Assembly (NCBI RefSeq): GCF_015351025.1
Contig: NZ_JADKRV010000003.1
Span: 248,001-312,000, forward strand
Length of the DNA stretch: 64,000 nt
Source of the DNA: Curtobacterium sp. VKM Ac-1376
Lineage (GTDB): Bacteria; Actinomycetota; Actinomycetes; Actinomycetales; Microbacteriaceae
Reading direction: 5' to 3'
Positions 10,308 through 19,207 of this stretch are shown in pieces; positions within the stretch are counted from its first letter, which is position 1; each line of letters begins with the position of its first letter. The translations under genes and the position numbers were made by a program. A model generated the notes under the pieces. That model saw nothing but the letters and a program-made list of their open reading frames with translations, did not search any database and was not told the DNA's origin.

Positions 10308-10928
10308 TCAGGTCCTCCTGGCGCCGTACACCGCGGCTTGCGTACGACGTTCGAGGTGCAGTTTCCCGAGCAGGACCGTGACGTTGTTCTTCACGGTCTT
10401 CTCGGCGATGTGGAGCCGTTCGCCGATCTGCCGGTTCGTGAGGCCGTCGACGATGAGGCCGAGGATCTGCTCCTCGCGCGGTGTCAACCCGTCCGGGTCC
10501 GACCGGTGCGGCGTCACCGCCGTGCGCACTCGTTCTGCGGCCTCGGGCGGGAACAGCACTGCGCCGCCGGCCGCACGGCGGATCGCCGCCACCAGGTTGT
10601 TCCCCCGGATGTCCTTCAGCACGTACCCGCTCGCTCCGGCGAGCACCGCCGCCCGTGTCGCGTCGTCGTCGTCGAACGCGGTCAGCATGAGACAGACCAG
10701 GTCCGGACGCTCGGACCTGATGGTGCGGCACAGGTCGATCCCGCTCCCGTCGGGGAGCCGCACGTCGAGCACGGCGACGTCCGGGCGGGTGGCGGCGATC
10801 CGCGGGACGGCACGCGCGACGCTCTCCGCCTCGCCGACGACCTCCAGGTCGGGTTGGGCGTCGATGATCCTCGCGACGCCCTGCCGGACGAGCTCGTGGT
10901 CGTCGACCAGGAACACGCGCAGCGTCAT
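10308..10928 (-). CDS. DevR/DosR-like LuxR-family response regulator
   Basis: A receiver domain (phospho-acceptor Asp55 in VLDVRLPDG, Lys in GYVLKD) is followed by a LuxR/NarL helix-turn-helix; 206 residues. The recognition helix AEKTVKNNVTVLLGKL and following LERRTQAAVYG are very close to mycobacterial DevR (AEKTVKNYVSRLLAKL, MERRTQAAV, as I recall). It shares an ATGA overlap with the upstream kinase gene, so they form one transcription unit. It probably binds the GGGACC-NN-GGTCCC-like sites in this region and controls the usp-xfp, ackA and doxX genes; this is inferred. Confidence 0.88.
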   Translation of the reverse strand: MTLRVFLVDDHELVRQGVARIIDAQPDLEVVGEAESVARAVPRIAATRPDVAVLDVRLPDGSGIDLCRTIRSERPDLVCLMLTAFDDDDATRAAVLAGASGYVLKDIRGNNLVAAIRRAAGGAVLFPPEAAERVRTAVTPHRSDPDGLTPREEQILGLIVDGLTNRQIGERLHIAEKTVKNNVTVLLGKLHLERRTQAAVYGARRT

Positions 10929-12619
10929 GCTGCCACCTGCTCGGGGAGCGGGACCTTCCAGCTCATCGACGTCCCGCCACCGGGACGACCGTCGAGGACG
11001 TAGCGGCCGCCGCGGGCTGCTGCCCGGGCCGCGAGGTTCGCGGTACCGCTGGCACGGCCGCGGTTCTGCACACCCCGACCGTCGTCGTCGACCCGCACGG
11101 TCAGGTGGTCGTCGTCGATCGCGATCTGCAACTCGGTGCTCGCCGCCCCGGCATGTCGGCCGACGTTGGTGAGTGATTCCCGGACGACCGCGACGATGTC
11201 GTCGCCGAGCTCGGTCGGCACCATGACGTCGACCGCGCCGACGAAGGTCACACTGAGCGGCCCGGTGAGCAGCCGGCCGACCTCGGACACGACGTCGAGG
11301 ACGCGGTGCCGGACGCTCTGCGGCTCGGCGTGTCCGCGTGTCGCGAGCGCGAAGACCGCGGTGCGGATCTCGGCGATGGCCGCGTCGATCGCGTCGATCT
11401 GGTCGCCGACGTCCTGCCGGAGCGCTGCCGGGACCGCCGGCTCGATGCTCTGCAGGGTGAGTCCCGCGGCGAACAACCGCTGGATCACGTTGTCGTGCAG
11501 GTCACGAGCGATCCGGCTGCGGTCCTCGACACGCTGGAGCTCCTGTCGGTCACTGCGGCCGCGCGCGAGCTCGATCGCGACGCTGGCCTGGGCAGCGAAC
11601 TCCGCGGCCAGGTCGATGTCGGAACCGGTGAACCGTGGACGTTCGGATCCGCGGGCCAGCAGCAGCGTGCCGAGCGGCCGTTCGGACGCGGCGAAGGGGA
11701 GCGCCACCGCCCAGCGCAGATGCGCGGGCCAGAACGGCGGTTCCTCACGCAGGTCGGCCGTCGTGACGTGGCCGCTCTCCATCGAGCGGCCGGCGATGGT
11801 ACCGGCCGGGGCGTCGATGGTCCGGGGGAGGTCCTCGGCGCCGAGACCACGTGCTCCGTCGATCCGCAGGACAGGGCCGTCCGGCACCAGGACACAGGCG
11901 AAGTCCGCCTCGGCGAGCGGTGCGACCCGGTCGACGACGACGCCGAGTCCGTCGACGGCCTCGGTCGACAGGAGCGCCGTCGTCACCTCGGTCAGGGCCG
12001 AGGACCACGCCTGCCGTCGCCGGGACTCGTCGAACAGCCGTGCGTGGTCGATCGCGGCGCCCGCGGTCGCGGCGAGCGAGACGATGAGTTCCTCGTCCTC
12101 GTCGCTGAAGGAGCCCCCGTCGTCGCGGGTCAGGTACAGGTTGCCGAAGAGTTCGCCCCGCACGCGGATCGGCACCCCGAGGAAGGCGTCCATGGGCGGG
12201 TGGTGTTCCGGGAAGCCGGCCGAGCGCGGGTCGTCCCCCAGGTGTTCGAGCCGCAGGGGGTGCGGTTCGGCCAGGATGGTGCCGAGCAGGCCGCGGCCGC
12301 GGGGCAGGTCACCGATCGCCCGGACCTCGTCCTCCGCCATGCCCACGTGCACGAACTGCTCGAGCGTGCCGTCCGGCGCGAGGACGCCCATCGCTCCGTA
12401 GCGCGCGCCGACGAGTTCGAGTGCGGCCTCGACGATGCGGCGGAGGACCGTCGGGAGGTCGAGTTCCGCGACGACGAGGCGGTTCGCCCGGAGGAGCCCC
12501 CGCAGTCGTCCCTGGGTCGCGAGGACCTCCTGGGCGCGGTCGACGAGTTCGCCGATCGTCCGCTCGAGTGCGGTCCGGGGACCGTTCGGGAACTCGATCC
12601 GGTCCTGTTCGTGCGGCAT
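10925..12619 (-). CDS. DevS/DosS-like GAF-domain sensor histidine kinase
   Basis: 564 residues: two GAF domains (about 50-200 and 215-355), a HisKA_3 dimerisation domain with the phospho-His375 in [16 protein letters not shown], and an HATPase domain ending in [10 protein letters not shown] and [13 protein letters not shown]. No membrane segments, so it is cytosolic. The first GAF contains [16 protein letters not shown], which corresponds to the part of DosS that holds the haem-ligating histidine (from memory), so oxygen/NO/CO sensing is plausible. Start ATG 12619 follows GGGGAGC. Divergent from the usp gene over a shared 112-bp promoter region. Confidence 0.88.
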   Translation of the reverse strand: MPHEQDRIEFPNGPRTALERTIGELVDRAQEVLATQGRLRGLLRANRLVVAELDLPTVLRRIVEAALELVGARYGAMGVLAPDGTLEQFVHVGMAEDEVRAIGDLPRGRGLLGTILAEPHPLRLEHLGDDPRSAGFPEHHPPMDAFLGVPIRVRGELFGNLYLTRDDGGSFSDEDEELIVSLAATAGAAIDHARLFDESRRRQAWSSALTEVTTALLSTEAVDGLGVVVDRVAPLAEADFACVLVPDGPVLRIDGARGLGAEDLPRTIDAPAGTIAGRSMESGHVTTADLREEPPFWPAHLRWAVALPFAASERPLGTLLLARGSERPRFTGSDIDLAAEFAAQASVAIELARGRSDRQELQRVEDRSRIARDLHDNVIQRLFAAGLTLQSIEPAVPAALRQDVGDQIDAIDAAIAEIRTAVFALATRGHAEPQSVRHRVLDVVSEVGRLLTGPLSVTFVGAVDVMVPTELGDDIVAVVRESLTNVGRHAGAASTELQIAIDDDHLTVRVDDDGRGVQNRGRASGTANLAARAAARGGRYVLDGRPGGGTSMSWKVPLPEQVAA

Positions 12620-12668
12620 GGCTGCTCCCCTCGTGGTGTCAACCCTACGGGGACGCCCGCTCACGCTC

Positions 12669-12683
12669 GGGACCTTGGTCTCT
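12669..12683. promoter_or_regulatory. DosR-like palindrome between devS and usp
   Basis: GGGACCTTGGTCTCT matches the DosR core at 10 of 12 fixed positions and lies midway (about 56 nt from each start) between the divergent kinase and usp genes. It could give both autoregulation and activation of usp-xfp. Confidence 0.55.
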
Positions 12684-12731
12684 CCCGCCCGGCCAGGAGC
12701 GGATGGACGATCGATGGCGGGAAGGACGTGC

Positions 12732-13547
12732 ATGGACAAGCGCTACCTGGTCGGGTTCGACGACTCGGGACCGAGCCGACGGGCCTTGGAATGGGTGAAG
12801 AGCCGGGCTGCCGACGAGCACGCTCCGATCGTGCTGGTCCACGTCCGGAGCGGTGGTCCCGACGTCGACGAGGACGACGGCGTCCTCGCAGCCCGGCAGG
12901 CGCTCCGTGCTGCACGGGAACGGCACCCGGAGGCGGACCTGTCGTTGCTCGTGCTCGAGGGCGACGTGGTGGGGGCCCTTCTCGACGTCGTCGACCCGGA
13001 GACGGTCCTCGTGATCGGGACCCACAAGACCGGGCACCTGCACGGGCGTTCCCTCGGCATCACCGGGCTCGCGCTCGCCACCGCGGCACCGTGCACCGTC
13101 GTCGTGGTCCCGGACGTCGACCTCCGGTTCCGTCGCGGTGTCGTGGCCGGTGTCGGAGCCGGGGCGGACGCGGCCGACGTCGGCGAGACGGCCGCGTCCG
13201 AGGCCGAGCGCCGTGGCGACGAACTCGTGCTCATCCGTGCAGCGAGCGCAGATCCCACCGGTGCCGAGGACCTGGCGGCGGCGGGCGGGCGTCTGCAGGA
13301 CGCCCACCCGCGGCTCACCGTCTCGTGCCGCACCACCGGTCGTGCCGTGGCTCCGACGCTCCTCGACGCGGCACTCGGCCATGCGCTCCTCGTCATCGGC
13401 GGTCGCCGGACGTCCGGCATCCGGGCCGGGCACGTCAGCGCCGTCCTGCACGACGTCCTCATCAACCTCACCGCACCGGTCCTCGTCGCACGACACGACG
13501 ACGGCCGGGGCCGGGCAGCAGCACCCCTCACGAAGGAGACGGCATGA
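12732..13547 (+). CDS. tandem universal stress protein (two UspA domains)
   Basis: 271 residues with two Usp-like domains (about 1-125 and 130-255). Nucleotide-loop-like segments are [16 protein letters not shown] in the first and [16 protein letters not shown] in the second. Tandem Usp proteins are common members of the DosR regulon in mycobacteria. The ATG at 12732 follows GGGAAGGA. Its stop overlaps the phosphoketolase start (ATGA), which ties stress response and phosphoketolase into one operon. Whether it binds ATP cannot be decided from the motifs. Confidence 0.88.
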   Translation: MDKRYLVGFDDSGPSRRALEWVKSRAADEHAPIVLVHVRSGGPDVDEDDGVLAARQALRAARERHPEADLSLLVLEGDVVGALLDVVDPETVLVIGTHKTGHLHGRSLGITGLALATAAPCTVVVVPDVDLRFRRGVVAGVGAGADAADVGETAASEAERRGDELVLIRAASADPTGAEDLAAAGGRLQDAHPRLTVSCRTTGRAVAPTLLDAALGHALLVIGGRRTSGIRAGHVSAVLHDVLINLTAPVLVARHDDGRGRAAAPLTKETA

Positions 13548-16096
13548 CCGACACGACGACCCAGACCATCGCCCCGCAGCGGGCCGAGGGCGGGCACACC
13601 GCCTTCCGGCGCGGCAGCGGGGCGTCCCTCGACGAGGCGACCGTGGACCGCCTCGATGCCGCCTGGCGGGCGGCGAACTACCTGTCGGTCGGCCAGATCT
13701 ACCTGCTCGACGACCCGCTGCTGCGCCGGCCGCTCACACGCGACGACGTGAAGCCACGGCTGCTCGGCCACTGGGGCACGACGCCCGGCCTGAACTTCAT
13801 CTACGCGCACCTGAACCGGACGATCCAGGAACGCGACCTGAACACGCTGTACGTCACGGGCCCCGGCCACGGTGGCCCCGGGATGGTCGCGAACGCGTAC
13901 CTGGACGGCACGTACAGCGAGGTGTACCCGGGCATCCCGCAGACGACGGACGGCATCCGCAGGCTGTTCCGGCAGTTCTCGTTCCCCGGCGGGATACCGA
14001 GTCACGTCGCCCCGGAGACGCCGGGCTCGATCCACGAGGGTGGTGAACTCGGGTACGCGCTGTCGCACGCGTACGGCGCGGCGTTCGACAACCCCGACCT
14101 GCTCGTCGCAGCGGTGGTGGGCGACGGCGAGGCCGAGACCGGTCCGCTCGCCACGAGCTGGCACTCCAACAAGTTCATCGACCCGCTGCACGACGGTGTG
14201 GTCCTGCCGATCCTGCACCTGAACGGGTACAAGATCGCCAACCCCACGGTGCTCGCACGCATCCCCGAGGACGAGCTCCTCGCCCTCATGCGCGGCTACG
14301 GGCACACCCCGTACATCGTCTCCGGCGGCTTCGACGGTGAGGATCCGCGCGCCGTGCACCGGCGGATGGCGGAGACGCTCGACCGGGTGCTCGACCAGAT
14401 CGCCGACATCAAGGCGCAGGCCGCAGCGGGCACGCTCGACGGCCGACCGGCCTGGCCGATGATCATCCTGCGCACCCCGAAGGGCTGGACCTGCCCGGCC
14501 GAGATCGACGGCAAGCCGGCGGAGGGCAACTGGCGCGCACACCAGGTGCCACTCGCCAGCGCCCGCGACACCGAGGAACACCTGCGCGTGCTCGAGGGGT
14601 GGCTCCAGTCCTACCGGCCGGAGGAGCTGTTCGACGCCACCGGTGCGCCGGTCGAGCTCGTCACCGCACTCGTCCCGCGGGGGGACCGGCGCATGAGCGC
14701 CAACCCGGTCGCGAACGGCGGGCTGCTCAAGCGCGATCTCGTCCTGCCGGACTTCCGGGACCACGCCGTCGACGTCCCGACCCACGGCGGCACGATCAGC
14801 GAGTCGACCAGGGTGCTCGGCGAGTGGCTCGCGGGTGTCGTCCAGTCGAACCCGGAGAACTTCCGGATCTTCGGTCCGGACGAGACCGCGTCGAACCGGC
14901 TCGGCGCCGTGCTCGAGGTCACCGACAAGCAGTGGGACGGCGAGTTCCTGCCCTCCGACGAGCACCTCGCCCGCGCGGGGCGCGTGATGGAGATGCTGAG
15001 CGAACACCAGTGCCAGGGGTGGCTCGAGGGTTACCTGCTCACCGGGCGCCACGGACTGTTCACGAGCTACGAGGCCTTCATCCACATCATCGACTCGATG
15101 CTCAACCAGCACGCCAAGTGGCTCAAGGTGAGCAAGGGGATCCCGTGGCGCCGCCCGATCGCCTCGCTGAACTACCTGCTGTCGTCGCACGTGTGGCGGC
15201 AGGACCACAACGGGCTCTCGCACCAGGACCCCGGGTTCATCGACCACGTGGTGAACAAGAAGCCCGACGTCGTCCGCGTGTACCTGCCCTTCGATGCGAA
15301 CACCCTGCTGTCGACGTACGACCACTGTCTGCGATCGGTCGACTACGTGAACGTCGTCGTGGCGGGCAAGCAGCCCACGTTCAACTGGCTGCCGATGGAC
15401 GAGGCGATCGCGCACATGACCCGGGGGCTCGGGATCTTCGAGTGGGCCGGCAACGAGGTCGCCGGCGAGGAACCGGACGTCGTGCTCGCCTGCGCCGGTG
15501 ACGTGCCGACGCTCGAGACGCTCGCGGCCGTGTCGATCCTGCGCCAGGAGGTCCCGGAGCTCCGCGTCCGCGTGGTGAACGTCGTCGACCTGATGCGGCT
15601 GATGTCGGAGGGCGAGCACCCGCACGGCCTGTCCGACGCGGAGTTCGACGCGGTGTTCACGACCGACCGCCCGATCGTCTTCGCCTACCACGGCTACCCG
15701 TGGCTCATCCACCGCCTGGCGTACCGACGCCACGGTCACGCGAACCTGCACGTGCGCGGCTACAAGGAGGAGGGCACGACCACGACGCCGTTCGACATGG
15801 TGATGCTCAACGACATGGACCGTTTCCACCTGGTGATCGACGTCCTCGACCGCGTGCCCGGCCTCGGCTCGCGCTACGCCGGCCTGCGCCAGCAGATGCA
15901 GGACAAGCGGGTCGCCGCCCGCGCCTACACGCGTTCGCACGGCGAGGACCTGCCCGAGGTGGCTGACTGGACCTGGACCGACACGGGCTCGGCATCGCAC
16001 GACGCCGGCGCGGTCCGCTCCGCGAACGTCGGCGTCGGCGTCGGGGCTCCGGCTCCGGCGTCGGCCGCCATCGCGACCGGCGGGGACAACGAGTGA
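13544..16096 (+). CDS. xfp: xylulose-5-phosphate/fructose-6-phosphate phosphoketolase
   Basis: ThDP-dependent enzyme that splits xylulose 5-phosphate (and fructose 6-phosphate) with phosphate to acetyl phosphate and a C3 or C4 sugar phosphate. 850 residues, a little above the usual ~800. Clear family stretches: [51 protein letters not shown], and in the C-terminal half [18 protein letters not shown]. The ATG at 13544 overlaps the usp stop and has GAAGGAGA upstream. With ackA it forms a phosphoketolase-acetate kinase route giving ATP without respiration. A short Gly/Ala/Val tail closes the protein. Confidence 0.97.
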   Translation: MTDTTTQTIAPQRAEGGHTAFRRGSGASLDEATVDRLDAAWRAANYLSVGQIYLLDDPLLRRPLTRDDVKPRLLGHWGTTPGLNFIYAHLNRTIQERDLNTLYVTGPGHGGPGMVANAYLDGTYSEVYPGIPQTTDGIRRLFRQFSFPGGIPSHVAPETPGSIHEGGELGYALSHAYGAAFDNPDLLVAAVVGDGEAETGPLATSWHSNKFIDPLHDGVVLPILHLNGYKIANPTVLARIPEDELLALMRGYGHTPYIVSGGFDGEDPRAVHRRMAETLDRVLDQIADIKAQAAAGTLDGRPAWPMIILRTPKGWTCPAEIDGKPAEGNWRAHQVPLASARDTEEHLRVLEGWLQSYRPEELFDATGAPVELVTALVPRGDRRMSANPVANGGLLKRDLVLPDFRDHAVDVPTHGGTISESTRVLGEWLAGVVQSNPENFRIFGPDETASNRLGAVLEVTDKQWDGEFLPSDEHLARAGRVMEMLSEHQCQGWLEGYLLTGRHGLFTSYEAFIHIIDSMLNQHAKWLKVSKGIPWRRPIASLNYLLSSHVWRQDHNGLSHQDPGFIDHVVNKKPDVVRVYLPFDANTLLSTYDHCLRSVDYVNVVVAGKQPTFNWLPMDEAIAHMTRGLGIFEWAGNEVAGEEPDVVLACAGDVPTLETLAAVSILRQEVPELRVRVVNVVDLMRLMSEGEHPHGLSDAEFDAVFTTDRPIVFAYHGYPWLIHRLAYRRHGHANLHVRGYKEEGTTTTPFDMVMLNDMDRFHLVIDVLDRVPGLGSRYAGLRQQMQDKRVAARAYTRSHGEDLPEVADWTWTDTGSASHDAGAVRSANVGVGVGAPAPASAAIATGGDNE

Positions 16097-16111
16097 GGGT
16101 GACCGCCTGAC

Positions 16112-16162
16112 ACGGGCGAGGCGGGTGCGTTCCCCATCAGGGTGCGCACCCGCCTCGCCCGT
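16112..16162. terminator. bidirectional terminator between xfp and ackA
   Basis: Perfect 18-bp arms (16112-16129, 16145-16162) around a 15-nt loop, placed between the convergent xfp and ackA stops. Confidence 0.85.
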
Positions 16163-16169
16163 TCGCCCG

Positions 16170-17297
16170 TCAGACGAGTTCCACCGTCTGGCGGGCGATC
16201 TCCAGCTCCTCGTTCGTCGGGACGACGAGGACCGCCACCGGGGACCCTTCCGGCGAGATCCGTCGGGCGCGCGTGGACGCGAGCTCGTTCCGGTCGATGT
16301 CGACCTGGACACCCAGGTGCTCCAGTCCCGCCAGGCTCCGGCGGCGGAGCAGCGGGTCACGCTCGCCGACACCCGCCGTGAACACGACGGCGTCGAGCCC
16401 GCGCAGCTCTGCGGTGTACGCGCCGATGTACCGCCGGATCCGGTGCCGGTAGACCGACAGGGCGAGTTCGGCGTGGTCGACGCCGTCGAGCGCCGCCGCC
16501 TGGACGTCGCGCATGTCCCCGTGGCCGGTGAGTCCCAGCAGGCCGCTCCGGCTGTTGAGCAGCGTCTCGAGCTCGTCGAAGTCGAGGCCGGCTTCACGGT
16601 GCAGGTGGAAGAGCACCGCCGGGTCGATGTCGCCGGATCGGGTGCCCATGACGAGTCCTTCGAGCGGCGTCATGCCCATCGAGGTCTCGATCGAGCGACC
16701 GCCGTCGATCGCGCACGCCGACGCGCCGTTGCCGATGTGCAGGACGATCATCTTGAGTTCCTCCACCGGCCGCCCCAGGAACGCCGCGGCCGCGCGCGAC
16801 ACGAAGCGGTGCGACGTGCCGTGGAACCCGTACCGGCGGATGCCGTACCGCTTCGCCAGGTCGGCGTCGATCGCGTACGTCGCGGCCGCGTCGGGGATCG
16901 TCCGGTGGAACGCGGTGTCGAAGACGGCCACGTGCGGGACACCCGGCAGTGCGGCGCGAGCTGCCCGGATGCCGGCGAGGGCGGCCGGGTTGTGCAGGGG
17001 CGCGAGCCGGGACAGGTGGTCGATCGCCGCCTCGACCTGCTCGTCGACGACCACCGCTCGGTCGAAGCGATCGCCGCCGTGGACGACACGGTGACCGACC
17101 GCGACGGGCGCGTCCGCGCCCTGTGCCGTGAGCCGGCCGAGTGCGGTCCGGACCGCCGCTCCGTGGTCCGGTGCCGGGCCTCCCGGCTCGCCGATCCGCT
17201 CGACGGAACCGTGTGCGCTGACGGACCCCGTCTCGGGGTCCACGAGCTGGTACTTGAGGGACGACGAACCGGCGTTGAGCACGAAGACAGTGGACAC
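16170..17297 (-). CDS. ackA: acetate kinase
   Basis: Transfers phosphate from acetyl phosphate to ADP, giving acetate and ATP. 375 residues, slightly shorter than the usual ~400. Motifs: NAGSSSLKYQL at the N-terminus, GHRVVHGG, catalytic region FDTAFHRTIP, GFHGTSHRF, HIGNGASACAIDGG and ETSMGMTPLEGLVMGTRSGD, and VFTAGVGERDP. The gene faces xfp and uses its acetyl phosphate. A DosR-like palindrome lies ~36 bp before its start, so co-regulation with usp-xfp and doxX is likely. No pta gene is nearby. Confidence 0.96.
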   Translation of the reverse strand: MSTVFVLNAGSSSLKYQLVDPETGSVSAHGSVERIGEPGGPAPDHGAAVRTALGRLTAQGADAPVAVGHRVVHGGDRFDRAVVVDEQVEAAIDHLSRLAPLHNPAALAGIRAARAALPGVPHVAVFDTAFHRTIPDAAATYAIDADLAKRYGIRRYGFHGTSHRFVSRAAAAFLGRPVEELKMIVLHIGNGASACAIDGGRSIETSMGMTPLEGLVMGTRSGDIDPAVLFHLHREAGLDFDELETLLNSRSGLLGLTGHGDMRDVQAAALDGVDHAELALSVYRHRIRRYIGAYTAELRGLDAVVFTAGVGERDPLLRRRSLAGLEHLGVQVDIDRNELASTRARRISPEGSPVAVLVVPTNEELEIARQTVELV

Positions 17298-17332
17298 GGG
17301 TCGACACTCTCGCCGATCCGTGGGCGCGGGCA

Positions 17333-17347
17333 GGGCCGTTGGTCCCG
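17333..17347 (-). promoter_or_regulatory. DosR-like palindrome upstream of ackA (weak)
   Basis: GGGCCGTTGGTCCCG keeps the right half-site GGTCCC of the palindrome and part of the left. It is centred about 43 nt before the ackA start. Confidence 0.35.
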
Positions 17348-17386
17348 CCCGGGGACCGGTCCGGCGGACGAAGCCGGCGCCGAACC

Positions 17387-17401
17387 GGGACCTCGGTCCC
17401 T
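17387..17401 (+). promoter_or_regulatory. DosR-like palindrome upstream of doxX (best match)
   Basis: GGGACCTCGGTCCCT matches the DosR core GGGACTTNNGNCCCT at 11 of 12 fixed positions and is symmetric. It sits in the divergent ackA-doxX promoter region, about 82 nt before the doxX ATG. Confidence 0.6.
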
Positions 17402-17482
17402 GTCGGCGGTCGTCCGGCCGCTGGAGGATTGCAGCACAGCGAGGGCGACGGGCCCGAGCGACAGTCCGGAGGGACGAGCACC

Positions 17483-18076
17483 ATGACCACGACAGCGCAC
17501 GACCTGCACCACACGGAACACCCCGCCGGCGTTGTCCAGCCGCAGGCGGCCGCCGCCGAACGGAGCGTCGTCACCACGGTCGTCGGTCGGCGTGCACTCG
17601 CCGCGCTCCGACTGGGGACGGGGTTCATCTTCCTCTGGGCGTTCCTCGACAAGACCTTCGGACTCGGGTTCTCGACCCCCGCGGCCGGCGCCTGGATCCA
17701 CGGCGGCGCCCCGAGCCAGGGCTTCCTGATGAGCGACGCGGTGAGCGGACCCCTCAAGGGGTTCTTCGCATCGATCGCGAGCCCGGTCACCGACGTGCTG
17801 TTCATGGCCGCCATGCTCGGTATCGGTCTCGCCGTGATGGCGGGCGTCGGCCTGCGCCTCAGTGCCGTCGCCGGCAGCCTGGTGATGCTCCTCATGTACC
17901 TGGCGGAGTGGCCCTTCACCGCCAACGCCGCTTCGACCAACCCCCTGGTCGACTACCACATCGTCTACGCACTCGCCCTCATCGCGGTCGCAGCGGTCTC
18001 GGCCGGCGACACCTGGGGGATCGGCTCCTGGTGGAAGCAGCTGCCGCTGGTCCGCCGAGCACACTGGCTCGTCTGA
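17483..18076 (+). CDS. DoxX-family membrane protein
   Basis: 197 residues with about four membrane helices and the family's RLGTGFIFLWAFLDKTFGLG start. DoxX/DoxD proteins sit in the cytoplasmic membrane; some are quinone-linked subunits of thiosulfate:quinone oxidoreductase or support redox balance. The exact role here is not known. The ATG at 17483 follows GGAGGGACGAG. Its promoter region carries the best DosR-like site, and it is transcribed away from ackA. Confidence 0.83.
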   Translation: MTTTAHDLHHTEHPAGVVQPQAAAAERSVVTTVVGRRALAALRLGTGFIFLWAFLDKTFGLGFSTPAAGAWIHGGAPSQGFLMSDAVSGPLKGFFASIASPVTDVLFMAAMLGIGLAVMAGVGLRLSAVAGSLVMLLMYLAEWPFTANAASTNPLVDYHIVYALALIAVAAVSAGDTWGIGSWWKQLPLVRRAHWLV

Positions 18077-18084
18077 CACGAACG

Positions 18085-18184
18085 ACCGGTGGCGGGTGCC
18101 GTGGGGGGTCCGCCACCGGTTCACTGCCCGGACCCCGACGCACCTGCGGGACCTGCATCCTTCGATGCAGGTCCCGCAAGTGCG
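18085..18184. terminator. two consecutive hairpins after doxX
   Basis: First hairpin: 11-bp arms 18085-18095 and 18110-18120. Second: 14-bp arms 18146-18159 and 18164-18177 with a CTTC tetraloop, extended by outer 5-bp arms (18139-18143, 18180-18184). The strong tetraloop stem most likely ends doxX transcription before the CPBP promoter. Confidence 0.7.
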
Positions 18185-18219
18185 TCCCTGCGCCGGTCGT
18201 CCCCGAGCGCGATGATTCC

Positions 18220-18225
18220 TAGCGT
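18220..18225 (+). promoter_or_regulatory. -10 box, leaderless start of CPBP gene
   Basis: TAGCGT, 7 nt before the ATG at 18233; no Shine-Dalgarno site is present. Confidence 0.45.
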
Positions 18226-18232
18226 CGTAGGC

Positions 18233-19207
18233 ATGACGAACACCACCGAAGTCCGGCCCACGGCCGGCACCGCTCGAGAGGACCGAGGGGGCATCCGCGG
18301 CGTCATCGCGCGGCACCCGCTCGGCTCCTTCTTCACGCTCGCGCTCGGACTGAGCTGGCTCGCGTGGATCCCGTACATCCTGTCCCCGCACGGCATGGGC
18401 GTGTGGGACATCCACTTCCCCGAGGTCCTCGGCAGCGCCCAGTTCACGGGCGTCCTGCCCGGAGCGCTCCTCGGCCCGCTGGGCAGCGCGTTCATCGTCA
18501 CCGCGGTGGCCGACGGCCGCGCGGGCCTCCGCCGCTGGGTGGGACGGCTGTTCCGCTGGCGGGTCGCCTGGTACTGGTACGCGCTGGCCCTCGTCGTCGT
18601 GCCGACCCTGATCGTCGTGTCCGCCCTGCCCTTCGCCGGTGGCGACGTGCACGCCCCCTCGGCCCTGGCCTTCGCCGCCCTGGTGCCCGGTCTGCTCATC
18701 CAGCTGTTCTCGACCGGCCTGAGCGAGGAGCCCGGCTGGCGCGACTTCGCCCTTCCCCGCCTGCAGCACCGCTTCGGCGGTCTCGGCGCCGCGGCGATCC
18801 TCGGGCCGATCTGGGCGCTCTGGCACATGCCGCTGTACCTGAGCGACTGGGGCGGGTGGCCGAACGCGCACTGGAGCGAGCCCGTCGTGTTCGCCCTGTT
18901 CACCATCACCTTCAACGTCGTGATGATCCAGGTCTTCAACAAGACCGGTGAGAGCCTGCCGCTGGCCCTGCTGCTGCACGTCGGCGTGAACAACACGATC
19001 TCGACGCTGTTCCCGGAGATGTACCCGAGCATGACCTCCGGCACCCTGATGATCGGGCTGACCATCATGTCGACGATCGCCGCCGCGGTGCTCCTGATCG
19101 CGACCCGCGGGCACCTCGGCTACGACCCGGCCCGCCGTGCCCTGCCGATCGACGCCCCGGTCCCCACCCGCACCCGACTCTTAGGATCACACGATGGCAC
19201 CCGCTGA
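18233..19207 (+). CDS. CPBP-family intramembrane metalloprotease
   Basis: 324 residues with about eight hydrophobic segments. The Abi/CPBP motifs are EEPGWRDF (EExxxR type) around residue 165 and WALWHMPLYL with a metal-binding His; a third conserved region has H-V-G-V-N-N. CPBP proteins are prenyl-protein-like or membrane proteases; the substrate is unknown. The gene overlaps the histidine kinase gene by 14 nt, so it may process or tune that sensor or its output (inference). Confidence 0.87.
   Translation: MTNTTEVRPTAGTAREDRGGIRGVIARHPLGSFFTLALGLSWLAWIPYILSPHGMGVWDIHFPEVLGSAQFTGVLPGALLGPLGSAFIVTAVADGRAGLRRWVGRLFRWRVAWYWYALALVVVPTLIVVSALPFAGGDVHAPSALAFAALVPGLLIQLFSTGLSEEPGWRDFALPRLQHRFGGLGAAAILGPIWALWHMPLYLSDWGGWPNAHWSEPVVFALFTITFNVVMIQVFNKTGESLPLALLLHVGVNNTISTLFPEMYPSMTSGTLMIGLTIMSTIAAAVLLIATRGHLGYDPARRALPIDAPVPTRTRLLGSHDGTR
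19182..19187 (+). promoter_or_regulatory. -10 box for internal leaderless start of kinase gene
   Basis: TAGGAT, 6 nt before the kinase ATG at 19194 and inside the 3' end of the CPBP gene. It suggests that the two-component genes can also be transcribed on their own. Confidence 0.5.

Noticed and set aside
10165..10731. Other open frames opposite or within the response-regulator gene
   Set aside because: Not gene-like; the regulator is clear and GC3 pattern supports its frame only.
12743..16597. 1284-codon open frame antisense to usp and xfp
   Set aside because: Shadow of two well-recognised genes; no domains or plausible start.
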